DNA from: Prevotellaceae bacterium
GTDB taxonomy: Bacteria; Bacteroidota; Bacteroidia; Bacteroidales; Bacteroidaceae
NCBI GenBank assembly: GCA_019420585.1
Contig: JAHZGX010000025.1
Location: forward strand, 1-20,623
Length of the DNA: 20,623 nt
Reading direction: 5' to 3'
Shown here: one piece after another, positions 1 to 6,865 of the stretch
Position numbering within the stretch: position 1 is the stretch's first letter
Layout: the number at the start of each line of letters is the position of its first letter
The notes under the pieces: model-generated
Told to the model about the DNA's origin: nothing
Database searches by the model: none
What the model saw: only the letters and a program-made list of their open reading frames with translations
Made by a program: the position numbers and the translations under genes

Positions 1-51
1 ACGACCCCGAGATTACAAATCACGTGCTCTGGCCAACTGAGCTAAAGAGGC
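1..51 (-). tRNA. tRNA-Thr(UGU), 3' part cut by window edge
   Basis: Read on the minus strand, the sequence begins GCCTCTTTAGCTC and has a D arm (GCTC...GAGC) followed by an anticodon loop TTTGTAA with anticodon TGT, which reads threonine codons ACA and related. The T arm and 3' acceptor strand lie outside the window. The anticodon stem has a T-T mispair, a form I associate with Bacteroidales tRNA-Thr. It follows hpf on the same strand and has its own near-perfect promoter, so it is probably the first gene of a tRNA and translation-factor cluster continuing to the left. Confidence 0.9.
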
Positions 52-55
52 AATT

Positions 56-94
56 GCAGCCGTTTAGCAGATGCCGTCACGACTAAACGGCTGC
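56..94. repeat. Perfect 12-bp inverted repeat between promoter and tRNA-Thr
   Basis: Arms at 56-67 (GCAGCCGTTTAG) and 83-94 (CTAAACGGCTGC) match perfectly around a 15-base spacer. The outer arm touches the -7 element of the tRNA promoter (94-101), so the expected start of transcription falls inside this arm. There is no T run after it, so it is not an ordinary terminator. It may be an operator or a leader hairpin processed from the tRNA precursor. Confidence 0.75.
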
Positions 95-124
95 AAAATT
101 AGGCATTATTTTCGAATTACCAAA
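94..124 (-). promoter_or_regulatory. Bacteroidetes-type promoter for tRNA-Thr
   Basis: On the minus strand, TTTG (121-124) is followed after exactly 19 bases by TAATTTTG (94-101), an exact TAnnTTTG -7 element. Predicted transcription starts near 87, about 36 bases before the tRNA. The same elements with the same spacing occur before rpsU. Confidence 0.8.
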
Positions 125-140
125 ACTTTCTCCCGCTTTT

Positions 141-440
141 TTAGCGAGTTTTCTGTTTATCCTTGTTTTTGGACAACTGGCGAACCAATGTATCCACTGA
201 TTTCAGCGTTGCTTCTTCAAATGTGTCGCACACCTCCTGGGCAAACAATGTTGCACCTGCCACCTGCAGCCTTATGGCCACTTCCTTGTTCATGGCAGTC
301 TCCGGCTTGACGACCTTCAATGACACCTCAACCTTTCCTGTTTCACCACCGAACTTTCCCAACTTAGCAACTTTCTTCTCGATGAAGTCCATAAGTTTTT
401 CCGTGGCATCAAAATGAATTGCCTGAATCTTTACATCCAT
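141..440 (-). CDS. hpf: Ribosome hibernation promoting factor, short HPF/RaiA type
   Basis: Encodes 99 residues starting MDVKIQ. Short HPF/YfiA proteins bind the 30S subunit in the decoding region and inactivate ribosomes in stationary phase. The sequence has the family's beta-alpha-beta-beta-beta-alpha pattern: an early helix (TEKLMDFIEKKVAKL), strands rich in valine (GKVEVSLKVVKP), and a C-terminal helix (TFEEATLKSVDTLVRQL) with a short basic tail. It lacks the C-terminal dimerisation domain of long HPF. A longer reading starting at 467 overlaps the end of xerC, but the start at 440 is preceded by AAAGGAGG five bases upstream, which decides it. It lies 23 bases after xerC, probably in one transcript with rpsU and xerC. 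Confidence 0.92.
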   Translation of the reverse strand: MDVKIQAIHFDATEKLMDFIEKKVAKLGKFGGETGKVEVSLKVVKPETAMNKEVAIRLQVAGATLFAQEVCDTFEEATLKSVDTLVRQLSKNKDKQKTR

Positions 441-445
441 AACTT

Positions 446-453
446 CCTCCTTT
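446..453 (-). promoter_or_regulatory. Strong Shine-Dalgarno site for hpf
   Basis: The minus strand reads AAAGGAGG followed by AAGTT and the hpf ATG. This is an eight-base match to the 16S anti-Shine-Dalgarno sequence at ideal spacing, located in the non-coding gap between xerC and hpf. Most genes in this window have only A-rich leaders, so the site stands out and fixes the hpf start. Confidence 0.85.
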
Positions 454-463
454 CTTAAAAGTT

Positions 464-1360
464 TCACTTCGCTCTTGGATGAGCCTGCATGTATACTTCC
501 TTCAATTCCTCAAACGAGGCATGTGTGTACACCTTTGTGGTAGACAGACTTTCATGGCCAAGCAGTTCTTTAACAGACTGCAGGTCGGCGTGATGGTTCA
601 ACATAGATGTCGCAAAACTATGCCTTAGTACATGGGGGCTACGTTTCTGTTGTGTGGTCACGAATGAAAGATAGTGCTTGACCATCAGCCTCACGCAACC
701 GGACTCCATTGAGCCTCCCCGACGTTCATCCACGAACACGAAATCCGTTTCAAAACGCACTCTTGCAAGGAGTTCTGCCCTCTCCGTCAAATACTCACGC
801 AATGACACGCTCAACTCCTGACCATAAGGGACAAGCCTCTGCTTGTTTCTCTTTCCGGTAACCCTCAATTGCATCTGATCAAGATCAACATCAGACACCT
901 TCAAGCCAATCAGTTCAGAGAGTCTTATGCCTGTGGAGTAGAACGTCAGCAAAATGGTTCTGTCACGATGTCCTTCAAATGAATTAGGAAAGAAACCTCC
1001 ATCAAGCAACTTGTTAATTTCACTTTCACGCACATAACAAGGCAAGGGCTTCTCCTTCTTTGGGGCACGCACCAAATGAGCGGGATCCTTGTCTACGAAC
1101 TTGCGCTTGAGCAGGAACCTGTAAAACGTACGCAACGCACTTAGACGTCGCCCCACACTACTGGCCTTGCTCCCGCGTTCCATAATGGAAACTTCCCATT
1201 GGCGAACCACATCTGCATCAACATCATTCCAAGTAAGTTCATCATCCAGTCCCTTATAAAACCGCTCGAACTCCTTCAAGTCAGCCTCGTATCCTGCTAT
1301 AGTATGCTCGGAAAGATTCCTCTCATACCTAAGATAGTCAATAAAGAACCGTATCCACAT
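464..1360 (-). CDS. xerC: Xer-family tyrosine recombinase
   Basis: 298 residues, the usual Xer length. Such enzymes act at the dif site to resolve chromosome dimers. An N-terminal SAM-like core-binding domain (about 1-90, FIDYLRYERNLSEHTIAGY) precedes the catalytic domain. All active-site residues are visible: Arg146 (TGIRLSEL), Lys170 (TGKRNKQR), His243 and Arg246 (HVLRHSFATSML), His269 (LLGHESLSTT) and nucleophile Tyr278 (VYTHAS). It sits between rpsU and hpf, a conserved Bacteroidales arrangement, so a housekeeping XerC/D role is more likely than a mobile integrase. I cannot separate XerC from XerD by eye. A near-consensus promoter and a small palindrome lie in the 78-base gap upstream. 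Confidence 0.92.
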   Translation of the reverse strand: MWIRFFIDYLRYERNLSEHTIAGYEADLKEFERFYKGLDDELTWNDVDADVVRQWEVSIMERGSKASSVGRRLSALRTFYRFLLKRKFVDKDPAHLVRAPKKEKPLPCYVRESEINKLLDGGFFPNSFEGHRDRTILLTFYSTGIRLSELIGLKVSDVDLDQMQLRVTGKRNKQRLVPYGQELSVSLREYLTERAELLARVRFETDFVFVDERRGGSMESGCVRLMVKHYLSFVTTQQKRSPHVLRHSFATSMLNHHADLQSVKELLGHESLSTTKVYTHASFEELKEVYMQAHPRAK

Positions 1361-1381
1361 CTTCGTGTCTTTTTATAAAGG

Positions 1382-1412
1382 CGAAGGTAGGACTTTTTTC
1401 TCGCATCCCCAA
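1382..1412 (-). promoter_or_regulatory. Weak candidate promoter for xerC
   Basis: The minus strand shows TTGG (1409-1412), 19 bases, then TACCTTCG (1382-1389), which differs from TAnnTTTG at one position. The -33 region lies inside the perfect 14-base palindrome ATCCCCTTGGGGAT (1405-1418). It could give rpsU-independent expression of xerC and hpf. The match is imperfect, so this is tentative. Confidence 0.35.
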
Positions 1413-1438
1413 GGGGATAAGCCGAATTTTAGGAAATT

Positions 1439-1630
1439 TTAGTCTTCCACTCTATGCAGTTTCTGCACATATACGGCGCGTTCCTTGGCGAGACGCTTCA
1501 GTACAGAGGGCTTGTCGAACTGTTGACGTGCGCGGAGTTCCTTTACCACACCAGTCTTCTCAAACTTACGCTTGAACTTCTTCAGAGCCCTCTCAATGTT
1601 CTCACCTTCTTTTACAGGTACTACAATCAT
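1439..1630 (-). CDS. rpsU: 30S ribosomal protein bS21
   Basis: 63 residues, typical of bS21, beginning MIVVPVKEGENIERALKKFKRKFEKTG with the family's RARQQF...SVLKRLAKERAV pattern and a basic helical composition. It binds the 30S platform near the 3' end of 16S rRNA. In the Flavobacterium johnsoniae ribosome, bS21 together with bS18 and bS6 buries the anti-Shine-Dalgarno tail. It is first in a probable rpsU-xerC-hpf transcript driven by a near-perfect promoter at 1684-1714. Its own leader is A-rich (AAAACAAAACA before the ATG) with no Shine-Dalgarno sequence. Confidence 0.96.
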   Translation of the reverse strand: MIVVPVKEGENIERALKKFKRKFEKTGVVKELRARQQFDKPSVLKRLAKERAVYVQKLHRVED

Positions 1631-1683
1631 TGTTTTGTTTTATTTAATAATACTAACTTTAGATACTTGCACTAAATGCGGCG

Positions 1684-1714
1684 CAAAATTACGTATTGTT
1701 TTTGACACAGCAAA
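1684..1714 (-). promoter_or_regulatory. Bacteroidetes-type promoter for rpsU operon
   Basis: Minus strand: TTTG (1711-1714), 19-base spacer, TAATTTTG (1684-1691), exact matches to both elements. Start of transcription is expected near 1677, giving a leader of about 45 bases. The rest of 1631-1920 contains no gene that I can support. Confidence 0.82.
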
Positions 1715-1920
1715 ATTTTCCAGTCTTTTTATGTTAACGTACCCCTTGAGAATTATAAGCGTTTTTAGAGGAAAACCATATTCCAACCATAACTTAGTTG
1801 ATTTCTGTTTCTCTGAATATCCTTACATATAATTTCAAAAAATATAATTCATTGAAATCGCATTGTTGTCACATCCAGCATATATAATATTGTATGCATT
1901 TCTCTACCCAGTACTAGAGC

Positions 1921-1958
1921 AAAAAAAAGAGGAACGCGCACGTGCACGTTCCTCTTTT
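1921..1958 (-). terminator. Intrinsic terminator after mdh
   Basis: A 12-bp stem pairs 1925-1936 with 1947-1958 (AAAAGAGGAACG against CGTTCCTCTTTT), extended by an inner GCACGTGC palindrome. On the minus strand it ends in eight Ts, ideal for termination of mdh about 105 bases after its stop. The A-rich 5' side means it could also work weakly on the plus strand. Confidence 0.88.
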
Positions 1959-2064
1959 GGTCTCCCGCCCTCCATGCCTCCAGGAATTCCGGTGAAGCAT
2001 TACGGGAGGTGAAACTACTTAGTCCAAACAAAACGTTCGCTCCACCAATCAAACACGAGCGAAA

Positions 2065-3057
2065 TCACAAGTTCGGATTGATTTTGTTCCATTCACTGAT
2101 GGCAGGGATAATGTTCAGAGTCACCAGTTCGTCACGCATCTTGCACAAGTGTGCATAGGATGCATCCAGTTTGGCATTCTCTTCGGCCGTGCCCTGAGGC
2201 ACCTTATATGTACAACCATTCTGATCAAGAGTCGTATCCATGGCCATCATGATATGGTCATATTTCTCTGTCTGCACATAAGTACCTGCAGGATAAGGGA
2301 ACTTCTTGCCACCCATAACGCTTGCAATCATCTGCACAGACAACAGAGCCGGACTCTGGAACGAAGAACGGCCACGCAACTTGATAATGGCAGCACCACC
2401 CTTGGTCACGTCAGTCTTCATCTGCTCCCACTCTTCTGCAGAAAACTCAGGAGTGCCAATGATATCTGCCAGAGGCTTTCCCGCCACCTTTACCGCACTG
2501 CCAAACACAGCCATCTGCTCACCATGTCCGCCAAAAGTGTGGGCACCCTCAATCTGGTTCTCCATTACGTCAAACTTCTTAGCCAAGGCACTCTGAAGGC
2601 GTGTACTATCAAGGGCAGCCAGGGTGGTAACCTGTCCAGGCTTCAGTCCGCTGTACAGCAACGTCACCAAACCCGTCAAGTCAGCGGGATTGAAGATGAT
2701 GACCACGTGCTTCACATCAGGGCAATAAGTCTTGATGTTCTTGCCCAAATCCTCTGCTATCTTGCAGTTGCCGGCAAGTAAGTCCTCACGGGTCATGCCT
2801 TCCTTGCGGGGAGCGCCACCACTTGAGATAATGTACTTGGCATCCTTGAATGCCTCAGCCACATCGGTGGTAGCAGTTATCTTTGCGTCGCAGAATCCGC
2901 TCTGGCGCATCTCCTCAGCCACACCTTCGGGAGAGAATACGTCATAGAGGCAGATGTTGGATGTCAGATTCATCATAAGTGCGCTCTGCACCATGTTGGA
3001 ACCAATCATGCCGGCAGCACCGACAATCACCAGTTTTTCATCAGTCAAAAATGCCAT
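2065..3057 (-). CDS. mdh: Malate dehydrogenase, NAD-dependent
   Basis: 330 residues, LDH/MDH family. It interconverts malate and oxaloacetate; in Bacteroidales this feeds the reductive branch to fumarate and succinate or propionate. The N-terminal nucleotide-binding fold carries GAAGMIG (13-19) and an acidic residue Asp39 at the end of strand two, which favours NAD. Substrate-binding arginines are in the mobile loop (Arg84, Arg90, GAPRKEGMTRED) and in DSTR (Arg153). Asp150 and catalytic His178 (GGHGE) form the active pair, and Asn123 lies in FNPADL. The start is preceded by an A-rich leader. It is monocistronic, with its own terminator and candidate promoters. Confidence 0.95.
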   Translation of the reverse strand: MAFLTDEKLVIVGAAGMIGSNMVQSALMMNLTSNICLYDVFSPEGVAEEMRQSGFCDAKITATTDVAEAFKDAKYIISSGGAPRKEGMTREDLLAGNCKIAEDLGKNIKTYCPDVKHVVIIFNPADLTGLVTLLYSGLKPGQVTTLAALDSTRLQSALAKKFDVMENQIEGAHTFGGHGEQMAVFGSAVKVAGKPLADIIGTPEFSAEEWEQMKTDVTKGGAAIIKLRGRSSFQSPALLSVQMIASVMGGKKFPYPAGTYVQTEKYDHIMMAMDTTLDQNGCTYKVPQGTAEENAKLDASYAHLCKMRDELVTLNIIPAISEWNKINPNL

Positions 3058-3100
3058 AATGCTTCTTTTTATAATTATGTCTTTAGAAAATATCTGGTAA

Positions 3101-3108
3101 CAAAGTTA
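3101..3108 (-). promoter_or_regulatory. Proximal candidate promoter for mdh
   Basis: Minus strand TAACTTTG is an exact TAnnTTTG element 44 bases before the mdh start. The -33 region is weak (TTGG about 19 bases upstream). Confidence 0.5.
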
Positions 3109-3155
3109 GGGCTTTTAACTTTCCCCGCCAAGCCTTCCCGCGGAAATACTTACGA

Positions 3156-3184
3156 CAAAGGTAACGAGATGATGTTTTTGCAAA
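3156..3184 (-). promoter_or_regulatory. Distal candidate promoter for mdh
   Basis: Minus strand TTTG (3181-3184), 17 bases, then TACCTTTG (3156-3163). Both elements are exact, with slightly short spacing. It would give a leader of about 90 bases, so mdh may have two start sites. The remaining bases 3185-3389 show no gene. Confidence 0.5.
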
Positions 3185-3389
3185 CCTTACCTTCCATTTT
3201 TGCAGAACGTGATATGCATACAATGCCCAGCACCTACATAGTCACTACCCACATCGCGACGTTCCTTCAAAAAAGCATGCCAAGAACACTCCAAACACAA
3301 GAGAGACAAATTACAATCAGTGTTTCCCGGGAGTGTCCTTGCAAATCAGGAAAGGAAGAACGCAATGCCACCACTCCCAGTTTCTATAG

Positions 3390-3474
3390 TGCCCGGAACG
3401 GGACTCGAACCCGTACGACCGCAATGGCCAAGGGATTTTAAGTCCCTCGTGTCTACCGATTCCACCATCTGGGC
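3390..3474 (-). tRNA. tRNA-Leu(UAA)
   Basis: An 85-base class II tRNA on the minus strand. The anticodon stem is GGGA/TCCC with loop CTTAAAA and anticodon TAA. A long variable arm follows (TGGCCATTGCGGTC), then a T arm ACGGG-TTCGAGT-CCCGT and discriminator A. The D arm (GGTGGAATCGGTAGACAC) is typical of leucine. CCA is not encoded. The acceptor stem GCCCAGA against TCCGGGC contains an A-C mispair at pair 5-68. It has its own promoter and lies between mdh and the divergent fasciclin lipoprotein gene. Confidence 0.95.
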
Positions 3475-3489
3475 AACCTCTTACGTGTG

Positions 3490-3519
3490 CAAAGGTACGC
3501 CTTTTACACGAAAGGCAAA
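3490..3519 (-). promoter_or_regulatory. Promoter for tRNA-Leu
   Basis: Minus strand TTTG (3516-3519), 18 bases, TACCTTTG (3490-3497). Exact matches to both Bacteroidetes elements; the tRNA begins about 15 bases past the -7 element. Confidence 0.75.
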
Positions 3520-3603
3520 AAGAATGGGACTGGAAAGTTAGCAAATTCACCAACGGAGAAGCACGCGCCAACAGTCCCTCAATTACCGCGCTCCACTTCT
3601 GTC

Positions 3604-3629
3604 ATTGCCATGCAACATGACATGGCAAT
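3604..3629. repeat. 9-bp perfect inverted repeat upstream of the fasciclin gene
   Basis: ATTGCCATG (3604-3612) and CATGGCAAT (3621-3629) are separated by 8 bases. It lies about 90 bases upstream of the -33 region of the 3776 gene, with no T run and no gene ending here, so it may be a regulator binding site. Confidence 0.5.
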
Positions 3630-3716
3630 ACAATTATATATATAATGTATAAAGTGTAAACGAGAATACACAGGTCAAACAAATAGCAGAAAACATTAAA
3701 AAAAGTACCATATAAG

Positions 3717-3747
3717 TTGAAGGATTTATGGAAAAACGCTAATTTTG
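3717..3747 (+). promoter_or_regulatory. Promoter for the fasciclin lipoprotein
   Basis: TTGA (3717-3720) is followed after 19 bases by TAATTTTG (3740-3747), an exact -7 element. Transcription would start near 3754, giving a short A-rich leader of about 22 bases without a Shine-Dalgarno sequence. Confidence 0.7.
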
Positions 3748-3775
3748 TACAACAAACCGAAATATAAAGTTAATA

Positions 3776-5908
3776 ATGCAATACCGGCAATCTTTACTGG
3801 CCACATGCAGTGCGGCTTTAGTCGCTTTAGTGGCTTTCACGGCGTGCAAGGAGAATATTGACACGTCGGCACGTTATGTTTTCAAGTACAATACGGTACT
3901 CTCTTATCTGGAGAAGCATGAGGTGTATTCGGAGTACGTAGACCTTCTCAAGAAAGTAAACGTAAGCGAAGTAAGTGACACGAAAGTAGCCAGCCTGATG
4001 GCTGCACGAGGTCACTACACATGTTTTGCACCCACTAATGAGGCTATTCAGAAATATCTGGAGGACGTGTGCCAGCGTGACCCTGACATTCTCTCCCACC
4101 CCTCATGGGATGCCTTTACCGACAGCAGCAAACTTGACTCCATACGCAAGGTCATCGTGTTCAACTCCATCATTGATGGCGGATTGGAGAACGAACCTTA
4201 TTCAACTGCAGAATTCCCCACCGAAGACAAGGCTGAGTTTGTCATGTCGTGCTTGAACGACAGGAAACTGTCCGTACACTATGTGGATAATCGCCCAGAC
4301 AGCATCTACATTAACATGGACTGCCCTGTAAATGAGACCCAGCGCGACATTGTCTGTTTGAACGGAATAATCCATCAGGTAGAAAAAGCCATTGCTCCAT
4401 CAGGCGTAACCTGTACGCAGTACATCAACGACTATCTGGAAAAGGGACATGATGGTTACCGTACCTGTTTCAGGGTGCTGAGAGCCTGCGGACTGCTGGA
4501 TACTCTGAATGCCGTGCGCGATGAAGTATATGAGAAGTTATACCTGACAGGCAAAATTCCCAATCTGGAAAACATGCAAGGCCATGGATTTGCAGAGGGA
4601 AACATTGCTTATGCTCCAAAGCACAGGCTCTACGGGTTTACCATCTTTGCCGAAACTGATGACTTCTGGCGTGCCCAAGGCATTGATCCTAACTCTGAGA
4701 ACCTGTTCCAAGAACTCATCCAATGGATTCTGGACAACAAGCAGTACTCCAATGAGGACGTATTCGTAACTGATGAGACATATACCTCCGACAAGAACCT
4801 GCTTTACCAGTGGATTACCTACCACATGTTGCCCATGCGCATACAGCCAGACAGGCTGGTATTCCACATCAACGAGTATCGCTTCAACTTGAACAATCCC
4901 TACAACTACACCATACCCGTAATGGAATACTACACTAGTATGGGGCCCCGCAGACTCTTTAAACTATACGAGTCCAAGCAGAGCAATGGTGTCTATATCA
5001 ACCGCTTTGCCAACCGAGACCTTGCACGCAATGGCTCGGGTGAAGAAACTGATTGTGACCCGGATAAGGTTGGATGCCGCATAATGAAAGAGTCGGAAAT
5101 GGCCGTGCTCAACGACATTGAAAATGCCTGCATCTATCCCATTGACGCTCCCTTGTCATACAACGATGAGGTTAAGGAAAACCTGCAGAAGACACGCATC
5201 CGATTTGACGGAATGAGTCTGATGCCTGAGGCCATGAACAATGACATCCGCCTGAAAAAGGCTACAGAGGAACGCTACAAACATGTGTACATTCCAAACA
5301 CGGCTACCACATACAACTATTTCGAGAACATGATGCAGAACGACCAGACTAAGTTCGTGTATTACAACGCATGGAACGATGACTGGTGCAATCTCAACCG
5401 TGACGAGATGAAGGCTGTGGGACGTTACGAACTCACATTCAAACTTCCTCCCGTGCCTAAACGTGGCACTTATGAGTTGCGTTACTGCGTACTGGCCACT
5501 GGCAAACGTGGCGTGGCACAGATGTACTTCGGAACAGACTTGAATAATCTGCCTGTGGCAGGCATCCCCATTGACCTAACTATGAGTGCAGACAACCGCT
5601 TTTCGGGATGGGAGCGTGACACAGGTGACGATGAATATGATGCCGAGGTGGACAAGCGAATGAGAAACAACGGATACATGAAGGGCTCACAAGCCATTGA
5701 CTCCAACGATGGCACAGAGCGTGGATACAATGACCGCAACAACATACGCCACATTATCGTGCGCAAAACCTTGGATCCAAAGGAAACTTACTACCTAAAG
5801 GTGAAATCCGTGCTTGATTCTGACAAAAATGAATTCTACATGGACTATCTGGAGTATTGTGCAAAGGAAGTATATGACAACCCCGAGACTCCCGAAGATA
5901 TTTGGTAA
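3776..5908 (+). CDS. Fasciclin (FAS1) domain lipoprotein
   Basis: 710 residues. A type II signal peptide with lipobox FTAC puts the lipid on Cys24; the following KEN is compatible with outer-membrane placement. A FAS1-like domain spans about 35-210, with the H1-type motif YTCFAPTNEAI (81-91) and the H2-type motif LNGIIHQVEKAI (195-206). A second, more divergent FAS1-like region seems to follow (about 211-465, YINDYLEKGHDGYRTC onward). The C-terminal part (about 550-700) is beta-rich, with YELRYCVLATGKRG and YYLKVKSVLDS, and resembles the ligand-binding-like tails of Bacteroidetes fasciclin lipoproteins. Such proteins often accompany SusC/SusD pairs, but none is visible here. FAS1 domains mediate adhesion or surface binding; the ligand is unknown. 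Confidence 0.8.
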   Translation: MQYRQSLLATCSAALVALVAFTACKENIDTSARYVFKYNTVLSYLEKHEVYSEYVDLLKKVNVSEVSDTKVASLMAARGHYTCFAPTNEAIQKYLEDVCQRDPDILSHPSWDAFTDSSKLDSIRKVIVFNSIIDGGLENEPYSTAEFPTEDKAEFVMSCLNDRKLSVHYVDNRPDSIYINMDCPVNETQRDIVCLNGIIHQVEKAIAPSGVTCTQYINDYLEKGHDGYRTCFRVLRACGLLDTLNAVRDEVYEKLYLTGKIPNLENMQGHGFAEGNIAYAPKHRLYGFTIFAETDDFWRAQGIDPNSENLFQELIQWILDNKQYSNEDVFVTDETYTSDKNLLYQWITYHMLPMRIQPDRLVFHINEYRFNLNNPYNYTIPVMEYYTSMGPRRLFKLYESKQSNGVYINRFANRDLARNGSGEETDCDPDKVGCRIMKESEMAVLNDIENACIYPIDAPLSYNDEVKENLQKTRIRFDGMSLMPEAMNNDIRLKKATEERYKHVYIPNTATTYNYFENMMQNDQTKFVYYNAWNDDWCNLNRDEMKAVGRYELTFKLPPVPKRGTYELRYCVLATGKRGVAQMYFGTDLNNLPVAGIPIDLTMSADNRFSGWERDTGDDEYDAEVDKRMRNNGYMKGSQAIDSNDGTERGYNDRNNIRHIIVRKTLDPKETYYLKVKSVLDSDKNEFYMDYLEYCAKEVYDNPETPEDIW

Positions 5909-6104
5909 TACAAGCCAGAGCATCTTGATTTATTGATGTATAGTTCTATAGAAAATAAAGAAAAGACAATTGCTAAGAAGTGGTGCAGTGATGCACGTAA
6001 CATAGAATGGATATGGTTAATATATTTTCATTAGGTTAATTTGAATGGTTGATATCCGTTTCGTTGGTAAGAAGATATCTTAAGTTTTATCAGATAACTC
6101 TGTG

Positions 6105-6138
6105 TGGGGCACCAAGAAAAATTGGTGTCCCACTTTTT
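6105..6138 (+). terminator. Intrinsic terminator downstream of the fasciclin gene
   Basis: TGGGGCACCAA (6105-6115) pairs with TTGGTGTCCCA (6122-6132) as an 11-bp stem with one G-T pair and a 6-base loop, followed by CTTTTT. It lies about 195 bases after the stop at 5908; the intervening bases hold no gene, so the mRNA would have a long 3' tail. Confidence 0.8.
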
Positions 6139-6140
6139 AT

Positions 6141-6420
6141 TTAGGCAGGTAGAGACCGCCAGCACACAGCATTGGCAAAGACGAAACACGGCTCAGTAGA
6201 AATTTGGTGGGATAATTTCCCTGCATAGACATTAGATTGCTTGATCCCAATCGGCGGACATGTCGCTTTCTTTGCCTGTCCAAAGGAACTCTGTTCTGTG
6301 TTTTCTGCACTCTCTCCCCCCTGTTTACAGCCCGCCTCCCTCTGCCGTAGCCCGTTACGCCTTCGGGGAACTAGCGACATACTGAAAAACCAACACTGGG
6401 AAAGCATCATAACCCTGACG
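6141..6420. other. GC-rich non-coding block, possible multi-copy element
   Basis: This block is richer in GC than the AT-rich DNA on either side and starts right after the terminator. An 89-codon open frame on the minus strand exists, but it has no signal, domain or start context, and its composition (many Arg, Cys, Gln, Ser) looks non-coding. A small hairpin CCCG...CGGGG lies near 6350-6366. Sequence of this style seems familiar to me from Prevotella intergenic regions, which suggests a dispersed repeat, but I cannot verify that here. Confidence 0.3.
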
Positions 6421-6512
6421 ACTGATTGGAGAGGGGCAAGAAAGAAAAAGGCATGGTATTTTTTGTTTACATATCCACATCTTTCGCCACCCCCCCGATT
6501 TTATGTTTCTAA

Positions 6513-6555
6513 CCAGGAAAAAATATTTTCCTCACCTGAAATATTTTTTTCCTGG
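6513..6555. repeat. 18-base AT-rich inverted repeat
   Basis: Arms at 6513-6530 and 6538-6555 begin CCAGGAAAAAATATTTTC and end GAAATATTTTTTTCCTGG, around a 7-base spacer. They match over their length except for a shift of one A/T within the homopolymer run. No gene ends nearby, so a terminator role is not obvious; a small mobile or REP-like repeat is possible. Apart from this, 6421-6844 holds no supportable gene. Confidence 0.7.
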
Positions 6556-6844
6556 GCAGCCCAATTTTGCAGGGTATTTTCAAAAATTAGGACAATGGTC
6601 CCTTATAGGGAAGAACATGCCGTATTTGAGACGCGGATTTCTCGGCTTCCTCGAGCCGCACGTGTTATTTGACCGAGACACGTTATTGCCCCAAACCGAC
6701 AGTGCTCTACTATGGCCAACGCTGCGCCCTTCGTTGACCGATGAAGCACTCTCCGTTTTTAACGCTTTTCAGATATGCCAGAATACAGACTGCAGTTTCA
6801 CACATTAACATGACTCCCGGCACAAGAATTCCGTTGAATAGTTA

Positions 6845-6852
6845 TACCTTTG
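6845..6852 (+). promoter_or_regulatory. Candidate -7 element for the LytTR operon
   Basis: TACCTTTG is an exact TAnnTTTG match ending 13 bases before the LytTR start codon, so the leader would be only about 7 bases. No TTTG is visible about 20 bases upstream, so the promoter may need an activator. Confidence 0.5.
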
Positions 6853-6865
6853 CGCCATACTGCTT

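Noticed and set aside
464..1360. The Xer recombinase as a dedicated invertase for the segment at 20112-20281
   Set aside because: It lies about 19 kb away in a conserved housekeeping operon, so a dedicated role is not supported, though action in trans cannot be excluded.
2149..2781. Long plus-strand open frame inside mdh
   Set aside because: It is antisense to a fully conserved malate dehydrogenase and has no domain or promoter.
3329..3378. GGGAGTG/CACTCCC inverted repeat as a terminator of tRNA-Leu
   Set aside because: The stem is only 7 bp with a 36-base loop and no T run follows on the minus strand.
6141..6410. 89-codon minus-strand frame
   Set aside because: Non-coding composition, no start context and no recognisable fold; treated as part of a GC-rich non-coding block.
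6503..6808. 101-codon plus-strand frame
   Set aside because: It runs through the large AT-rich hairpin and has random-looking composition with no initiation signal.
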